Shown in pieces: positions 7,852-16,579 of a stretch of 64,000 bases of DNA; position 1 is the stretch's first letter; every line of letters starts with the position of its first letter. The DNA is from Myxococcales bacterium (GTDB taxonomy: Bacteria; Myxococcota_A; UBA9160; UBA4427). The stretch spans positions 133,646 through 197,645 of the forward strand of contig DUCN01000098.1 in assembly GCA_012959805.1 (NCBI GenBank). The letters run 5' to 3'. The notes beneath the pieces were generated by a model. That model ran no database searches, was not told the DNA's origin, and worked only from the letters and a program-made list of their open reading frames with translations. Made by a program: the position numbers and the translations under genes.

Positions 7852-9363
7852 TTACGCGTCGTCGCGAAGCTCGCGCTTCAGGATCTTTCCCGTCGGTCCT
7901 TTCGGAAGCTCGGGAATGATCTCGACGATTCGCGGATATTTGTAAGCGGCGAGTCGCTCTTTGCAGAATGCCTGAAGTTCTTCGGGGGTGACTTTGCCGT
8001 CCGCCGTGAGAGCGACGACCGCCTTCACTTCCTCGCCATGACTTTCATGTGCGATCCCAATCACCGCCGCCTCCATGACGTCTTCGTGTTCATAGAGCAC
8101 TTCCTCGACCTCGCGCGGATACACGTTGAAGCCGCCACGAAGGATCATGTCCTTCTTGCGATCAACGATCCAATAACATCCATCGGAATCGCGGTAGCCG
8201 ATATCCCCGGAATGGAACCAGCCGTTTCGCAGGGTTTCCTTAGTGGCATCGGGGCGATTGAGATACCCCTTCATGATGTTATGTCCTCGGATACAGATCT
8301 CGCCGCGCTCGTCGTCGGGAAGCGTTTCATCGGAGTCATTCACGATGCATAACTCTACACCCCAGACCGGATAGCCGATCGATCCTGCTTTACGGGGCTT
8401 GTCGATCACGTTGAAGCTCGAGATCGGTGAGGTCTCGGAAAGGCCGAAGCCCTCGAGAATCTCAACGTTGAATTTCTCTTCGAATGAATTCATGACTTCG
8501 ACGGGCATCGGTGCGCCCCCGGTCATGCAAATTTCGAGCGAGGATATGTCGTAGGCACGATCGCCTCGATGATTCAGCAATGCGAAATACATCGTCGGCA
8601 CCCCAGCAAAGATCGTGAGCCGGTCGCGCTCAATCAGCTCGAAGGCCTCCTCCGGCGTAAATCGCGCGAGCAGCGTAAAGCAGCCACCAGTGGCGATCAT
8701 TCCGTTTTGGATGACGGTCTGACCGAAGGAATGGAAGAGCGGCAGCGTAGCCAGTGCGCGATGCCCCGCGGACGTCGGCGCCTGCGGCATCAGCTTCGGC
8801 GCGACGACTGCGCAGTTGAGAAAGAGATTTGAATGGGTGAGTTCAGCGCCCTTTGGCTTTCCGGTCGTGCCGGAGGTGTAGAGAATGACGGCGGTGTCCT
8901 GGGGCGAAGTCGGATGGGGCCCATCAACGGGCTCGGCCTTGGCCATCGCGCCAATCGTATCTTCGTCGTCTTCGCCGGCCGCGATCACGACGGGAACCGA
9001 AAGCGACTCCGCACCCCTGCGACCGGGCTCTTCAAAGAGTGGATGCACGATCAAGAGGCGCGCATCGGAGTCCTTCAGGAAATAAGTCACTTCGGGCGCA
9101 GCCGCGAGAACGTTGATCGGTACAACCGTCGCACCCGCGTATAGAATGCCGAAATACGCGATCGTAAATTCGGGCACGTTCGGGACCAGGAGCCCCACCT
9201 TGTCTCCGTGCGAGATCCCGCGCTCACGAAGACTCGCCGCGACACCGCAGGCCGCGCGGTTGAGCTCGCCATATGTCATCTCGAGATCGCCGGCTCGCAG
9301 GACCATTGCGTCCGGCTTTTCATTGGCATTAGCGAGTAGGATGGTTCCCAGATTTAGATACAT
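7852..9363 (-). CDS. Fatty acyl-CoA ligase (AMP-forming)
   Basis: A 503-aa ANL-superfamily enzyme that adenylates a carboxylic acid and transfers the acyl group to CoA. The P-loop YTSGTTGKPKG lies near residue 163, the A5-type GLSETSP near 303, the hinge region WFHSGDIGY...IVDRKKDMI near 390-410, and the catalytic lysine motif PTGKILKRELR at the C-terminus. Length and the GGFNVYPREVEEVLYEHEDV block match long-chain FadD-like ligases rather than acetyl-CoA synthetases (which are ~650 aa). Its substrate could be a long-chain, aromatic or dicarboxylic acid. It is monocistronic, read away from the SurA-like gene, with an 87-bp divergent promoter gap. Confidence 0.88.
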   Translation of the reverse strand: MYLNLGTILLANANEKPDAMVLRAGDLEMTYGELNRAACGVAASLRERGISHGDKVGLLVPNVPEFTIAYFGILYAGATVVPINVLAAAPEVTYFLKDSDARLLIVHPLFEEPGRRGAESLSVPVVIAAGEDDEDTIGAMAKAEPVDGPHPTSPQDTAVILYTSGTTGKPKGAELTHSNLFLNCAVVAPKLMPQAPTSAGHRALATLPLFHSFGQTVIQNGMIATGGCFTLLARFTPEEAFELIERDRLTIFAGVPTMYFALLNHRGDRAYDISSLEICMTGGAPMPVEVMNSFEEKFNVEILEGFGLSETSPISSFNVIDKPRKAGSIGYPVWGVELCIVNDSDETLPDDERGEICIRGHNIMKGYLNRPDATKETLRNGWFHSGDIGYRDSDGCYWIVDRKKDMILRGGFNVYPREVEEVLYEHEDVMEAAVIGIAHESHGEEVKAVVALTADGKVTPEELQAFCKERLAAYKYPRIVEIIPELPKGPTGKILKRELRDDA

Positions 9364-9450
9364 GACATACTCCTTGGCCCTCGTGAAAGCGGAATCATTC
9401 TAATCTAGTTCGCGTGGATCCTCGGCGCGAACCCCCGTCGGGCCTTCGGT

Positions 9451-10515
9451 ATGCTTGACCGCCCCGCCGTTGCTTCGCCGCCCTTCTGCCGCCCGTTTCG
9501 ATTCGAGGAGAGTCCCCTGTCCGACACGACACCCGGAACAGCATCCAGCCACTGCGTATCCAGCGAAAGATCCGATCTCGGGCCCGTCGCACCGGCGAAT
9601 CCGAGTTCGAGACCTGTGAGCGGCGAGACGAAGACAGAAGGCTTCCCCTGGTTGCTCTTTCTCGGAGCCGCGATCGGGCTCGCGCTGGCGGCCTTCGGGC
9701 TTCTCGAAAGCCCGACCGATTCGGGAAAGCTTCCAGCAGACGCCGCTGCACAGGTGGGCAAGCGGACGATTCGACACATCGATTACGAACGGGTTTTGGC
9801 TGGCGTCGAGGGCGACCGGCGTAATCCTGTCGATGAAACGACTCGTCGGCGAGTTCTCACACGCATGATCGACGAAGAGCTTCTGGTTCAAAGGGCGCTC
9901 GAACTCGGCCTCGCCGCGATCGACCGCCGTGTTCGCGGAGAACTCACGTCCGGGCTCATCGATTCGATTGTTGGTGAAGCGGACGGTGACCCGCCAAGTG
10001 ACCGTGAAGTCGCCCGACACTTCGAGGAGAACATCGACTTCTTCAGCCGAACAGGCCGGCTGCATGCACGCACGATCTTTTTCTCGGCGCGAAACGATGG
10101 ACGTCGCAAAGACGGAACGGCAGCGGACCGGGCAAAGGCGGCGGCCACTCGACTACATAGTGGCGAAAACGCGATGGCTGTGGAGACCTCATTAGGCGAC
10201 ACCCAGGTCTCACCGCTTCCGGACGGAATGCTTCCGCCGACGAAGATCAGAGATTACGTCGGGCCGATCGTCTTGAAGGCAATCGAAGTGCAGCCGTCCA
10301 GGGAATGGAGTGATCCGATCCAGAGCGGAAGTGGATTCTATCTGGCAAAGGTGGTGGCCAGAGAGGCCCGCGTCGTCCCGAAATTCGAAGAAGTCTCTGG
10401 CCTCGTCCGACAAGACCTAAAACGACGGCGCGGGGACGCAGCGCTGCGTCGCTATCTAGACGACCTGCGGACCCGAAAGTCGGTGGTCATCGATGAATCG
10501 CTTTTTGCGGATTGA
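9451..10515 (+). CDS. Membrane-anchored PpiC/SurA-like peptidyl-prolyl isomerase
   Basis: A 354-aa protein with a disordered N-terminus (about 65 residues), one transmembrane helix (FPWLLFLGAAIGLALAAFGL) and a periplasmic SurA-N-like helical region (about 100-190) containing RRVLTRMIDEELLVQRALEL. A rotamase/parvulin-like domain follows (about 200-320: RLHARTIFFSA...SGSGFYLAKVVARE). Such proteins assist folding of outer-membrane or exported proteins. The parvulin core looks short and some active-site positions cannot be judged, so isomerase activity is uncertain. It is transcribed alone between the acyl-CoA ligase and a convergent TetR gene. The start at 9451 lacks a clear ribosome site, and a later start inside the disordered region is possible. 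Confidence 0.7.
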   Translation: MLDRPAVASPPFCRPFRFEESPLSDTTPGTASSHCVSSERSDLGPVAPANPSSRPVSGETKTEGFPWLLFLGAAIGLALAAFGLLESPTDSGKLPADAAAQVGKRTIRHIDYERVLAGVEGDRRNPVDETTRRRVLTRMIDEELLVQRALELGLAAIDRRVRGELTSGLIDSIVGEADGDPPSDREVARHFEENIDFFSRTGRLHARTIFFSARNDGRRKDGTAADRAKAAATRLHSGENAMAVETSLGDTQVSPLPDGMLPPTKIRDYVGPIVLKAIEVQPSREWSDPIQSGSGFYLAKVVAREARVVPKFEEVSGLVRQDLKRRRGDAALRRYLDDLRTRKSVVIDESLFAD

Positions 10516-10531
10516 GAGCCGTGCCCAAGCG

Positions 10532-11323
10532 CTAGGTAAGCAGCATCTGAAGCAGGGTCGCCATTGTCTCGACCATCTGCTCCGGCCCTTCACCCTCGAC
10601 AGCGAATCGCTTCGCGTATTTTTCGTGATGCATGGCCAACCCTTCGAGGGCCGCCGTTAGAATCATCGCGCCCATGACCGGATGGATGTTGCCGCCGGTC
10701 CATTCGCCGATCGCGGGAGTCGCCGAAATCGGGTGGGCCTCGCGAACCAAGTCGGAGAACGCCGTCAGTAAGGGCAGCATCGTCTGGATCCGCACAGCGA
10801 CAAATTCAGGGCTGTTCTCTTCCGCCGAGTTATTGCGCACTCGAAGAATCGAGTTGTATTTCGCAAAATGATCGATGAAGAGATTCGCGAGATGTCGTCC
10901 CCGCATATGTCCGGCGCGTCCCGTCCAGTCGCCCTTGATGACCTCGACCATGGCCGGCGTCAAATCCTGGATCTGACCGGCCAGTTCGAGCACGACGTCT
11001 TCGATGTCCTTGAAGTACTGATAGAAGGTGGCCGGCGAAGATCCGATTCGGCGCGCGATGTCGATCACACGAAGATCCCGCATCGGTTTCTCATCGAGCA
11101 AGGCGATCGTTGCATCGAGGATCCGCGAACGTGTTTTCAGCGCGCGCGAGCCGAGCGGTCTCCCCGACTGATCGACCCATGTCGAATCGGTCGGGACCAT
11201 CGGGTTGCCAGGGCGGATAGAAGGCTCCGGCGCCGGTGTCGCGGAAGGCGCGCTTGGGTACGCGGGCGCATCGATCGAGGGTTGCGAGAGCTGGGACTCG
11301 TTCATGGTGGGTGCGTGTGTCAT
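10532..11323 (-). CDS. TetR-family transcriptional regulator
   Basis: The DNA-binding domain is at about residues 60-110: SRILDATIALLDEKPMRDLR, then IARRIGSSPATFYQYFKDIE, a textbook TetR helix-turn-helix. The ligand-binding domain is large and helical, ending in a GAMILTAALEGLAMHHEKYA helix. The first ~55 residues are Pro/Ser-rich and may be partly untranslated: candidate starts are 11323, 11305 and one 41 codons in (MVPTDST), none with a strong ribosome site. TetR proteins of this size commonly control fatty-acid or efflux genes. Convergent with the SurA-like gene; an imperfect dyad lies directly upstream, consistent with autorepression. Confidence 0.85.
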   Translation of the reverse strand: MTHAPTMNESQLSQPSIDAPAYPSAPSATPAPEPSIRPGNPMVPTDSTWVDQSGRPLGSRALKTRSRILDATIALLDEKPMRDLRVIDIARRIGSSPATFYQYFKDIEDVVLELAGQIQDLTPAMVEVIKGDWTGRAGHMRGRHLANLFIDHFAKYNSILRVRNNSAEENSPEFVAVRIQTMLPLLTAFSDLVREAHPISATPAIGEWTGGNIHPVMGAMILTAALEGLAMHHEKYAKRFAVEGEGPEQMVETMATLLQMLLT

Positions 11324-11324
11324 G

Positions 11325-11351
11325 CCGGTAATATACTTGGATATGACGGTA
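11325..11351. promoter_or_regulatory. Candidate TetR autoregulatory operator
   Basis: An imperfect inverted repeat with half-sites CCGGTAATATAC and (reverse) ACCGTCATATCC lies immediately upstream of the TetR start codon at 11323. Its position favours one of the downstream starts as the true one, since the operator would otherwise touch the start codon. Sequence evidence only; the symmetry is moderate. Confidence 0.35.
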
Positions 11352-11587
11352 TAGCATCAGAAAACATCCTGAGGGGACATCAGAAACGATTTCATGCCGT
11401 CTAAGGGAATTTTTACATTGATTCTCTAGTCAATCATGCAATCTGGAGCTCGAAAGATCGCTTTTTCCGCCGACGATTTTTCTTGTACTAATGCAGTAAT
11501 CCTTTAGCTTGTCAGAAGGCGCTCGCGCCCCAATTCTGCTTCACCCCCCAGCCCCGGGCACCCTTGACGTCGCAGGAGGTCCCACCG

Positions 11588-11806
11588 ATGGCCAAACTCA
11601 CCATTGAAATCGACATGGACGACACCCAGGAATCCTGGGACGCCCTCTTCCGCCGCATCGAAGAGTTCGATGAGAACGCGGAAAAAATGGCGCCGAAAAC
11701 AAAAAAGGGCACCACGCCCACCGCGAATCACGTGACCTACGACTTGCTGCTCGATCCTGAGCGCGAGGTCGGTGATTTCTTCGCCGCCTTGACGAGCCGG
11801 GAGTAG
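11588..11806 (+). CDS. Small acidic protein of unknown function (72 aa)
   Basis: ATG at 11588 follows a strong GGAGG (about 8 nt upstream), which decides the start. The N-terminal strand MAKLTIEIDMDD is followed by an amphipathic helix (SWDALFRRIEEFDENAEK), a basic KTKKG loop and a C-terminal LLDPEREVGDFFAAL helix. No signal peptide, membrane span or cysteine. I do not recognise the family. It stands alone, 264 bp downstream of the divergent TetR gene start and convergent with the cupredoxin-like gene. The leader between 11461 and 11520 is T-rich and may hold the promoter. Confidence 0.7.
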   Translation: MAKLTIEIDMDDTQESWDALFRRIEEFDENAEKMAPKTKKGTTPTANHVTYDLLLDPEREVGDFFAALTSRE

Positions 11807-11847
11807 TCGCCGGCCTGACTGCGTACGAGTAGAGCCATGTTGGGCGC

Positions 11848-12252
11848 CTAGCGCTTAGGCACAACGACGATCCGCGCCTTCGCATTCGGATGCTGTTTGA
11901 TGTAAATCTCGAATGCACCTTCTTTCTCGAAGGTGTAGTGCCAGCCGTCGCCCGGCATCATCAGTGGCGGGCTCTCGAGTGTTCCCGCTTTATCGACAAT
12001 CACATGGCGACTCGGCATTTCAACGCTGTTGTTGAAATGGACGGTAGTTCCAATGAATAGATTGAGAAGTGCTGGCTTGAGTTCCTCGTGACTGACTGCG
12101 ATCGTCGGGCCATGGGCGGATGCGGTTCCGGCAACGCCTATAAAAATTGCGAGAAGCGCTAGTGCGAATACTCTCGATTGGCTGAAGGCTCTCAGCCGGC
12201 CGAAGGCTCTCACGTGGCTTCGGCCAATCCAGCAATGATGAACTCGGGGCAT
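11848..12252 (-). CDS. Exported cupredoxin-like protein lacking the usual Cys ligand
   Basis: A 134-aa precursor with an N-terminal hydrophobic segment (VFALALLAIFIGVAGTASAHG) ending in a likely ASA cleavage site. The mature ~90 residues show a plastocyanin-like pattern: GTTVHFNNS, a conserved His in SRHVIV, PGDGWHYTFEKEGAFEIYI, then QHPNAKARIVV. In type I copper sites this last block normally reads C-x2-H-x-M; here there is a His but no Cys and no Met, so a blue-copper centre is unlikely. It might bind Cu(II) by histidines or be purely structural. The signal-peptide region contains a short DNA duplication around a GAGAGCCTTC unit. Confidence 0.65.
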   Translation of the reverse strand: MPRVHHCWIGRSHVRAFGRLRAFSQSRVFALALLAIFIGVAGTASAHGPTIAVSHEELKPALLNLFIGTTVHFNNSVEMPSRHVIVDKAGTLESPPLMMPGDGWHYTFEKEGAFEIYIKQHPNAKARIVVVPKR

Positions 12253-12392
12253 GGAACCCTCCTTGTCTTCAGGATCGATCGAATCGAATCGAGTGGTCGG
12301 TCACAATCGCATGCCGCGACCAGCGGCGGTAGCCTACGGTCTTCTTCGGCGAGTCGCATCTCTGTTCGACCCGTACACTGACCGAGACTTCA

Positions 12393-13808
12393 ATGCCCCC
12401 CCCCTCTCAGCCCATCCCGCCCAGCGAACTAACCCGGCCCGCCCAATCGGCAGGGCGAAATAAGCCAAGCGAATTCCGGACGATTTTCAGCCTATCTGCG
12501 CCCCTCGCCATCGCCCAACTCGGCATGATGACAATGGGCGTCGTGGACACGATGATGGTCGCGCGAATCGGAGTCGCCGAACTCGCCGCCGTCGCCATCG
12601 CCACCTCCTGGGCCTGGTCGTCGAGTTCGCTCTTCCAGGGAATCGTGCAGGGAATGGATCCGCTCGTCAGCCAGGCCCATGGTGCCGGCGACGGCGAGGC
12701 ATCGGCGCTTGCTTTGCAGCGTGGACTGCTCATCGCCACTGTCGGTTCGATTCCCCTCATGGGTCTTTGGGTCATGACCGGCCCCGCTCTACTCTGGCTC
12801 GGACAGGATGCAGCCGTCGCCGAACTCGCGCAGACCTATATGTTGGCGCGATTGCCAAGCGCCATCGGCTTTAATCTCTTCATTGCGCTTCGACAATACC
12901 TGGCCGGCCGAACAATCATGCGCCCCGCGATGTGGGTCATGTTAGCCGGGAACATGTTCAATGTCGTGCTCAACTGGGGTCTCATCTTTGGCCATCTCGG
13001 CATGCCTGAACTCGGACTTCAGGGGGCGGGACTCGCGACGGGCATTACGAATATCTTTCTCCCCTTGGCACTCTGGATCTGGAGTCGGCATTTCGGACTA
13101 TTCGAAGGAGCCTGGCGACGCTGGGATCGGCATTCCTTCGATGTGGGCGGTCTTTATCGTTATCTCAAATTGGGATTCCCCGTCGGCCTCCAGCTTGCTC
13201 TCGAGGCCAACGCTTTCACAGTCGGCATGATCATGGTCGGTTGGATCGGGGTCATCGAGCTCGCAGCGCATCAAGTCGTAATCAACATGGCTTCCTTTAC
13301 CTTCATGCTCCCGCTTGGGGTTTCGATTGGCTCGAGCGTTCGAATTGGAAACTTGATTGGCGCACGCGACGGAGAACACCTGCAACAATCTTGTCGGACG
13401 GCATTCGCCATGGGCGGAGGTGTCATGGCTCTCACGGCGCTCGTTTTCGTTGTCTATCGAAACGTGTTGCCAACGATCTATCTCGAGGAAGTCGCCGTGG
13501 TCAGCCTGGCCGCATCGCTGCTTCCCATCGCCGGTGCATTCCAGATTGCAGACGGTGTTCAAGTCGTCGGCGGCGGCCTCATGCGTGGGATGGGGCGACC
13601 CAAGGCGGGTGCCATCGTCAACCTGCTCGGCTTCTATGTCATCGGGCTACCGCTTGCGTGGGTGCTGGCATTCCCGATGGGTCTCGGGGTCGTCGGCATC
13701 TGGTGGGGGCTCGCCGCTGGACTCGGCGGCGTGGCAATCATGCTCTACGTCTGGGTGATGAGGACCGCCGCACGACCGATCGCCGAGCTCACAGTGAATT
13801 TTCGATAG
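12393..13808 (+). CDS. MATE-family multidrug/Na+ antiporter (NorM-like)
   Basis: A 471-aa inner-membrane exporter with twelve predicted transmembrane segments in two homologous halves, starting with FSLSAPLAIAQLGMMTMGVVDTMM (about 30-53), the hallmark of MATE proteins. It exports cationic drugs or metabolites using Na+ or H+ gradients. The second half repeats the pattern (KLGFPVGLQLALEANAFTVG, about 260). The short proline-rich N-terminus is cytoplasmic. It is transcribed alone; the promoter must lie in the 140-bp gap to the divergent cupredoxin-like gene. Substrate cannot be predicted. Confidence 0.9.
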   Translation: MPPPSQPIPPSELTRPAQSAGRNKPSEFRTIFSLSAPLAIAQLGMMTMGVVDTMMVARIGVAELAAVAIATSWAWSSSSLFQGIVQGMDPLVSQAHGAGDGEASALALQRGLLIATVGSIPLMGLWVMTGPALLWLGQDAAVAELAQTYMLARLPSAIGFNLFIALRQYLAGRTIMRPAMWVMLAGNMFNVVLNWGLIFGHLGMPELGLQGAGLATGITNIFLPLALWIWSRHFGLFEGAWRRWDRHSFDVGGLYRYLKLGFPVGLQLALEANAFTVGMIMVGWIGVIELAAHQVVINMASFTFMLPLGVSIGSSVRIGNLIGARDGEHLQQSCRTAFAMGGGVMALTALVFVVYRNVLPTIYLEEVAVVSLAASLLPIAGAFQIADGVQVVGGGLMRGMGRPKAGAIVNLLGFYVIGLPLAWVLAFPMGLGVVGIWWGLAAGLGGVAIMLYVWVMRTAARPIAELTVNFR

Positions 13809-13811
13809 CAC

Positions 13812-13841
13812 CGCTTGGTCCGAGGACGTCCGATCCAAGCG
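13812..13841. terminator. Inverted repeat between convergent genes
   Basis: CGCTTGG (13812-13818) pairs with CCAAGCG (13835-13841), a perfect 7-bp stem with a 16-nt loop, starting 3 nt after the MATE gene stop and lying before the convergent gene end. No T-run, so a weak or Rho-assisted bidirectional terminator is the best reading. Confidence 0.35.
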
Positions 13842-13862
13842 CACGCGAGCGGACCGATACGC

Positions 13863-14501
13863 TTAGTAGAGTCGAATCGACGCGATCATTCCTTCGAATT
13901 CGCTGGTCACGCGCGGCAGACTGCCCAGAGTGGTTGTCGCGGTGAAAACAAGCGTCCTTCCCAGTCCCTGTTGAAGTTGGTAGTGCAGGGTGGTGGTACC
14001 GGGAATCGCACCATCAAATTGCAGATAGAGGGCACGGCGACCGATTCGCTCCCGCATTTCGCATACATCCATCCCAATCGGTCGTCCGAAGATTCTCGAG
14101 AACTCGATGGGCAGCGCGCGGCAGATTCCAACCAGCTGCGCCGAGGTCACCGGAAGATCCGCGGCTTGCTGCATAACATTCACATTATCGACGAACGCAC
14201 CCGGCCGATCGATCCGCCGATAATACATTTCGAGTTCGCCCGCCTGAACGCGATCATTGACTGCCTCTTGCATGGTTTTCGGAACCAGAGCAAAACCACC
14301 AACAGGGTCGGCATCCGAATTCTCATTCAGGAGCTGCCCGGCGCTCTCGATGATCTCCGTTCGCGTCAGTACGAGCCAGATGTCTGGAACGGAAATTCCG
14401 AAGCCGAACCCGCTCTCATATTCGCCGCCTCCCGCCGACGACGACACCGAGACCAGGGTCATCAAACTGACTAGCCAGACGATCACAATTCTGGTCTTCA
14501 T
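13863..14501 (-). CDS. Exported protein of unknown function
   Basis: A 212-aa precursor with a clear signal peptide (IVIVWLVSLMTLVSVSSSAG). The mature part begins FGFGISVPDIWLVLTRTEI and ends with TTTLGSLPRVTSEFEGMIAS, a pattern seen in small periplasmic proteins that track a fitted beta sheet (PsbP-like or DUF1795-like), but the match is too vague to name. Two cysteines (ICRAL, DVCEM) may form a disulphide. Convergent with the MATE exporter and divergent from regB. Confidence 0.6.
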   Translation of the reverse strand: MKTRIVIVWLVSLMTLVSVSSSAGGGEYESGFGFGISVPDIWLVLTRTEIIESAGQLLNENSDADPVGGFALVPKTMQEAVNDRVQAGELEMYYRRIDRPGAFVDNVNVMQQAADLPVTSAQLVGICRALPIEFSRIFGRPIGMDVCEMRERIGRRALYLQFDGAIPGTTTLHYQLQQGLGRTLVFTATTTLGSLPRVTSEFEGMIASIRLY

Positions 14502-14669
14502 GTATCCCCTTCGAGTTCCCGCGGGCTTCCGATCATTTTTCGGCCCCCCAGCGCTCTCGCTTGAGAACCCGCTATCCGGGGGCTGCGGTCAGTCAATTGA
14601 AAAGCCCTTCCATCGCCATACTCGGTCAGGGTTCTTCAAGGGGCTGCTAGGGTTGGGCCGGGAAATTCA

Positions 14670-16010
14670 ATGCTCGAAACCGTACGCTCTTTCTTCGATC
14701 CGCCGATCACCGCCGATCCGGCGCAGAGTACCGCCAAGCTCGCTTGGGTGGTCCGTTTGCGCTGGCTGGCGATTGGCGCGCAGCTCCTATCGATCCTCCC
14801 CGCTCTCGAATTCAATGTTCTCGAACCCAAAATGTTGCCACTCTTCGGAGCCGTGATTGCGACGCTGGCTGTTCTCAATGTCGGAACCTGGATCGGCTTG
14901 CGCAGCGGATCCAGAGGGACATCTGCTCATCTCGGCATCCAACTCGGCGCAGACATTCTCGCACTCTCTGCTCTGCTGATTCTGACCGGGGGCGCCTGGA
15001 ATCCGATGGTTCCGATTCTGTTGGTTCACACCGTATTAGGTGCCCTACTTCTCGAAGGCCGCCTGGGGCTCGCCTTCTTCGGCCTCCTTCTAGCCTGCCT
15101 CGTACTCATTCAAACCAACAGTCATATTCCGCCTGGCCTCTCTGGAGCACTGGTTCCCGCGAACATTCTCTTCCCGGCACAGATCGTCGTTGCCCTAGTC
15201 TTTTGGATTCTGACTGCGTGGCTTTCGCGAACGCTTGATCGCTTCAAGATCTGGTTTGCCGAATCGGAAGAACGCAAGACGCGGATCGATCGGTTGCGCG
15301 CGGTCGGCGCCCTGGCCGCGGGCTTGTCTCATGAATTCGCAACGCCGCTCAACACCGCCCAACTGAAACTCTCGCGACTCGCACGTAAGCAGGGCCTCGA
15401 AGATGACGAGGATCTGCGCACCGCCGCCGAAGAACTGAACCGCTGCGGCGATATTCTTCGTCATATGGCGGGCTCCCAACTCCACCCCGACCGCCTGGAT
15501 CTCGAGGTCGTCGACCTCGATGCAATCGTGCGCCAGGTCTACGAAAGCGTTGCCGGAGTCTACGAAGACGCGACGATCCGTTTTCTCGCGGACGGCCGCG
15601 GACCCAAACCGGTGCTGGTCCCAACCGTCGCCTTCTCACAAGCGCTGATCAACCTCGTGGATAACTCAATCGAATCGGGAGGCCTGGAAGGCGAGGTCGA
15701 AATCGTCGTACAGCGAACGGGAAATCGCGCAGAACTCCGCGTGCAGGATCGAGGAGCAGGCTGGCCCGAGGTCGTGCGTCGACATCTCGGTGAGCCTTTC
15801 GTGACGACAAAATCCGAAGGCATCGGGCTCGGTCTCTATTATGTTCATTCCCTCTCGGAAGCGATCGGTGCAGAGTTGACGCTTGCGGATCGTGAGTTCG
15901 GCGGTGCCGTGGCCACGATTTCCCTGCCGATCGTGCCGACCACAACTTCCGCGGAAACCATCTCAACGCCTAATATCCCGATTCCTGATTGGAGACCCCG
16001 ACATGGATGA
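14670..16010 (+). CDS. regB: RegB/PrrB-type redox sensor histidine kinase
   Basis: A 446-aa membrane kinase with about six N-terminal transmembrane helices (residues 25-190), a DHp domain with the phospho-acceptor histidine at about 221 (AAGLSHEFATPLNT), and an ATPase domain with N box (INLVDNSIES), G1 (VQDRGAGW) and G2 (GIGLGLYY). Two RegB-specific features are present: GGAWNP at 107-112, matching the quinone-binding GGxxNP motif of the transmembrane region, and a cysteine at about 259 in NRCGDIL, the position of the redox-active Cys of RegB. Quinone and thiol redox sensing is therefore likely. Its 3' end overlaps the regA start by 8 bp. The quinone motif ends in Met rather than Phe. Confidence 0.88.
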   Translation: MLETVRSFFDPPITADPAQSTAKLAWVVRLRWLAIGAQLLSILPALEFNVLEPKMLPLFGAVIATLAVLNVGTWIGLRSGSRGTSAHLGIQLGADILALSALLILTGGAWNPMVPILLVHTVLGALLLEGRLGLAFFGLLLACLVLIQTNSHIPPGLSGALVPANILFPAQIVVALVFWILTAWLSRTLDRFKIWFAESEERKTRIDRLRAVGALAAGLSHEFATPLNTAQLKLSRLARKQGLEDDEDLRTAAEELNRCGDILRHMAGSQLHPDRLDLEVVDLDAIVRQVYESVAGVYEDATIRFLADGRGPKPVLVPTVAFSQALINLVDNSIESGGLEGEVEIVVQRTGNRAELRVQDRGAGWPEVVRRHLGEPFVTTKSEGIGLGLYYVHSLSEAIGAELTLADREFGGAVATISLPIVPTTTSAETISTPNIPIPDWRPRHG

Positions 16011-16560
16011 CCCCGGACTGCCAAATCGTGAAGAAAGCCGTTCGCTGCTGATCGTGGAAGACAACGATCGATTCGCGGACACCCTAGCGTCTGAATTCCG
16101 TGACCGCGGTTATGCGGTACAGCGCGCGGCGAATCTGGCATCAATCTCGGCGATTCAAGATCTCACCGTTCAGTTCGCGGTCGTCGATCTGAGACTCGGG
16201 GCAGATTCCGGCCTCGACGCGATCCAGGCCATACTCGCCCGTTGCCCCGAGGCGAAGATCGTCGTCCTCACCGGCTACGGCAGTATTGCGACGGCGGTAA
16301 AGGCCACCAAGATCGGTGCGGTCGGCTACCTCATGAAACCAGCCGATGTCGATCAGGTCGAACGTGCACTCTACGGTGAAGAAATCACCGAAGACGAAGT
16401 TCCGATTCCCTCCGAGTTCCAGAGTCTGTATAGACACGAACGGGAATACATTGAATTCGTTCTCGCTGAATGCGATGGCAACATCTCCCAAGCCGCTAGG
16501 CGCCTCGGGCTCCACCGCCAGAGTCTCCAGCGAAAGCTCCGCAAATACACACCTCAGTAA
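16003..16560 (+). CDS. regA: RegA/PrrA/ActR-type response regulator
   Basis: A 185-aa two-domain regulator. The receiver domain (residues 13-130) has the acidic pair ED at 19-20, the phospho-acceptor Asp at about 62 (VVDLRLGADSG), a Thr switch residue (VVLTGYG) and the conserved Lys (YLMKPAD). The C-terminal Fis-type helix-turn-helix (ISQAARRLGLHRQSLQRKL) is the short DNA-binding domain diagnostic of RegA/ActR. Start at 16003 overlaps regB by 8 bp and is preceded by GGAG; in-frame upstream codons lie inside regB. With RegB it probably switches energy-metabolism genes with the redox state of the quinone pool. Confidence 0.9.
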   Translation: MDDPGLPNREESRSLLIVEDNDRFADTLASEFRDRGYAVQRAANLASISAIQDLTVQFAVVDLRLGADSGLDAIQAILARCPEAKIVVLTGYGSIATAVKATKIGAVGYLMKPADVDQVERALYGEEITEDEVPIPSEFQSLYRHEREYIEFVLAECDGNISQAARRLGLHRQSLQRKLRKYTPQ

Positions 16561-16579
16561 GACGAAGGAAGAACTCCTA

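Noticed and set aside
7453..8352. 299-codon plus-strand ORF.
   Set aside because: It lies mostly antisense to the acyl-CoA ligase, which has full family motifs; no ribosome site and typical shadow composition.
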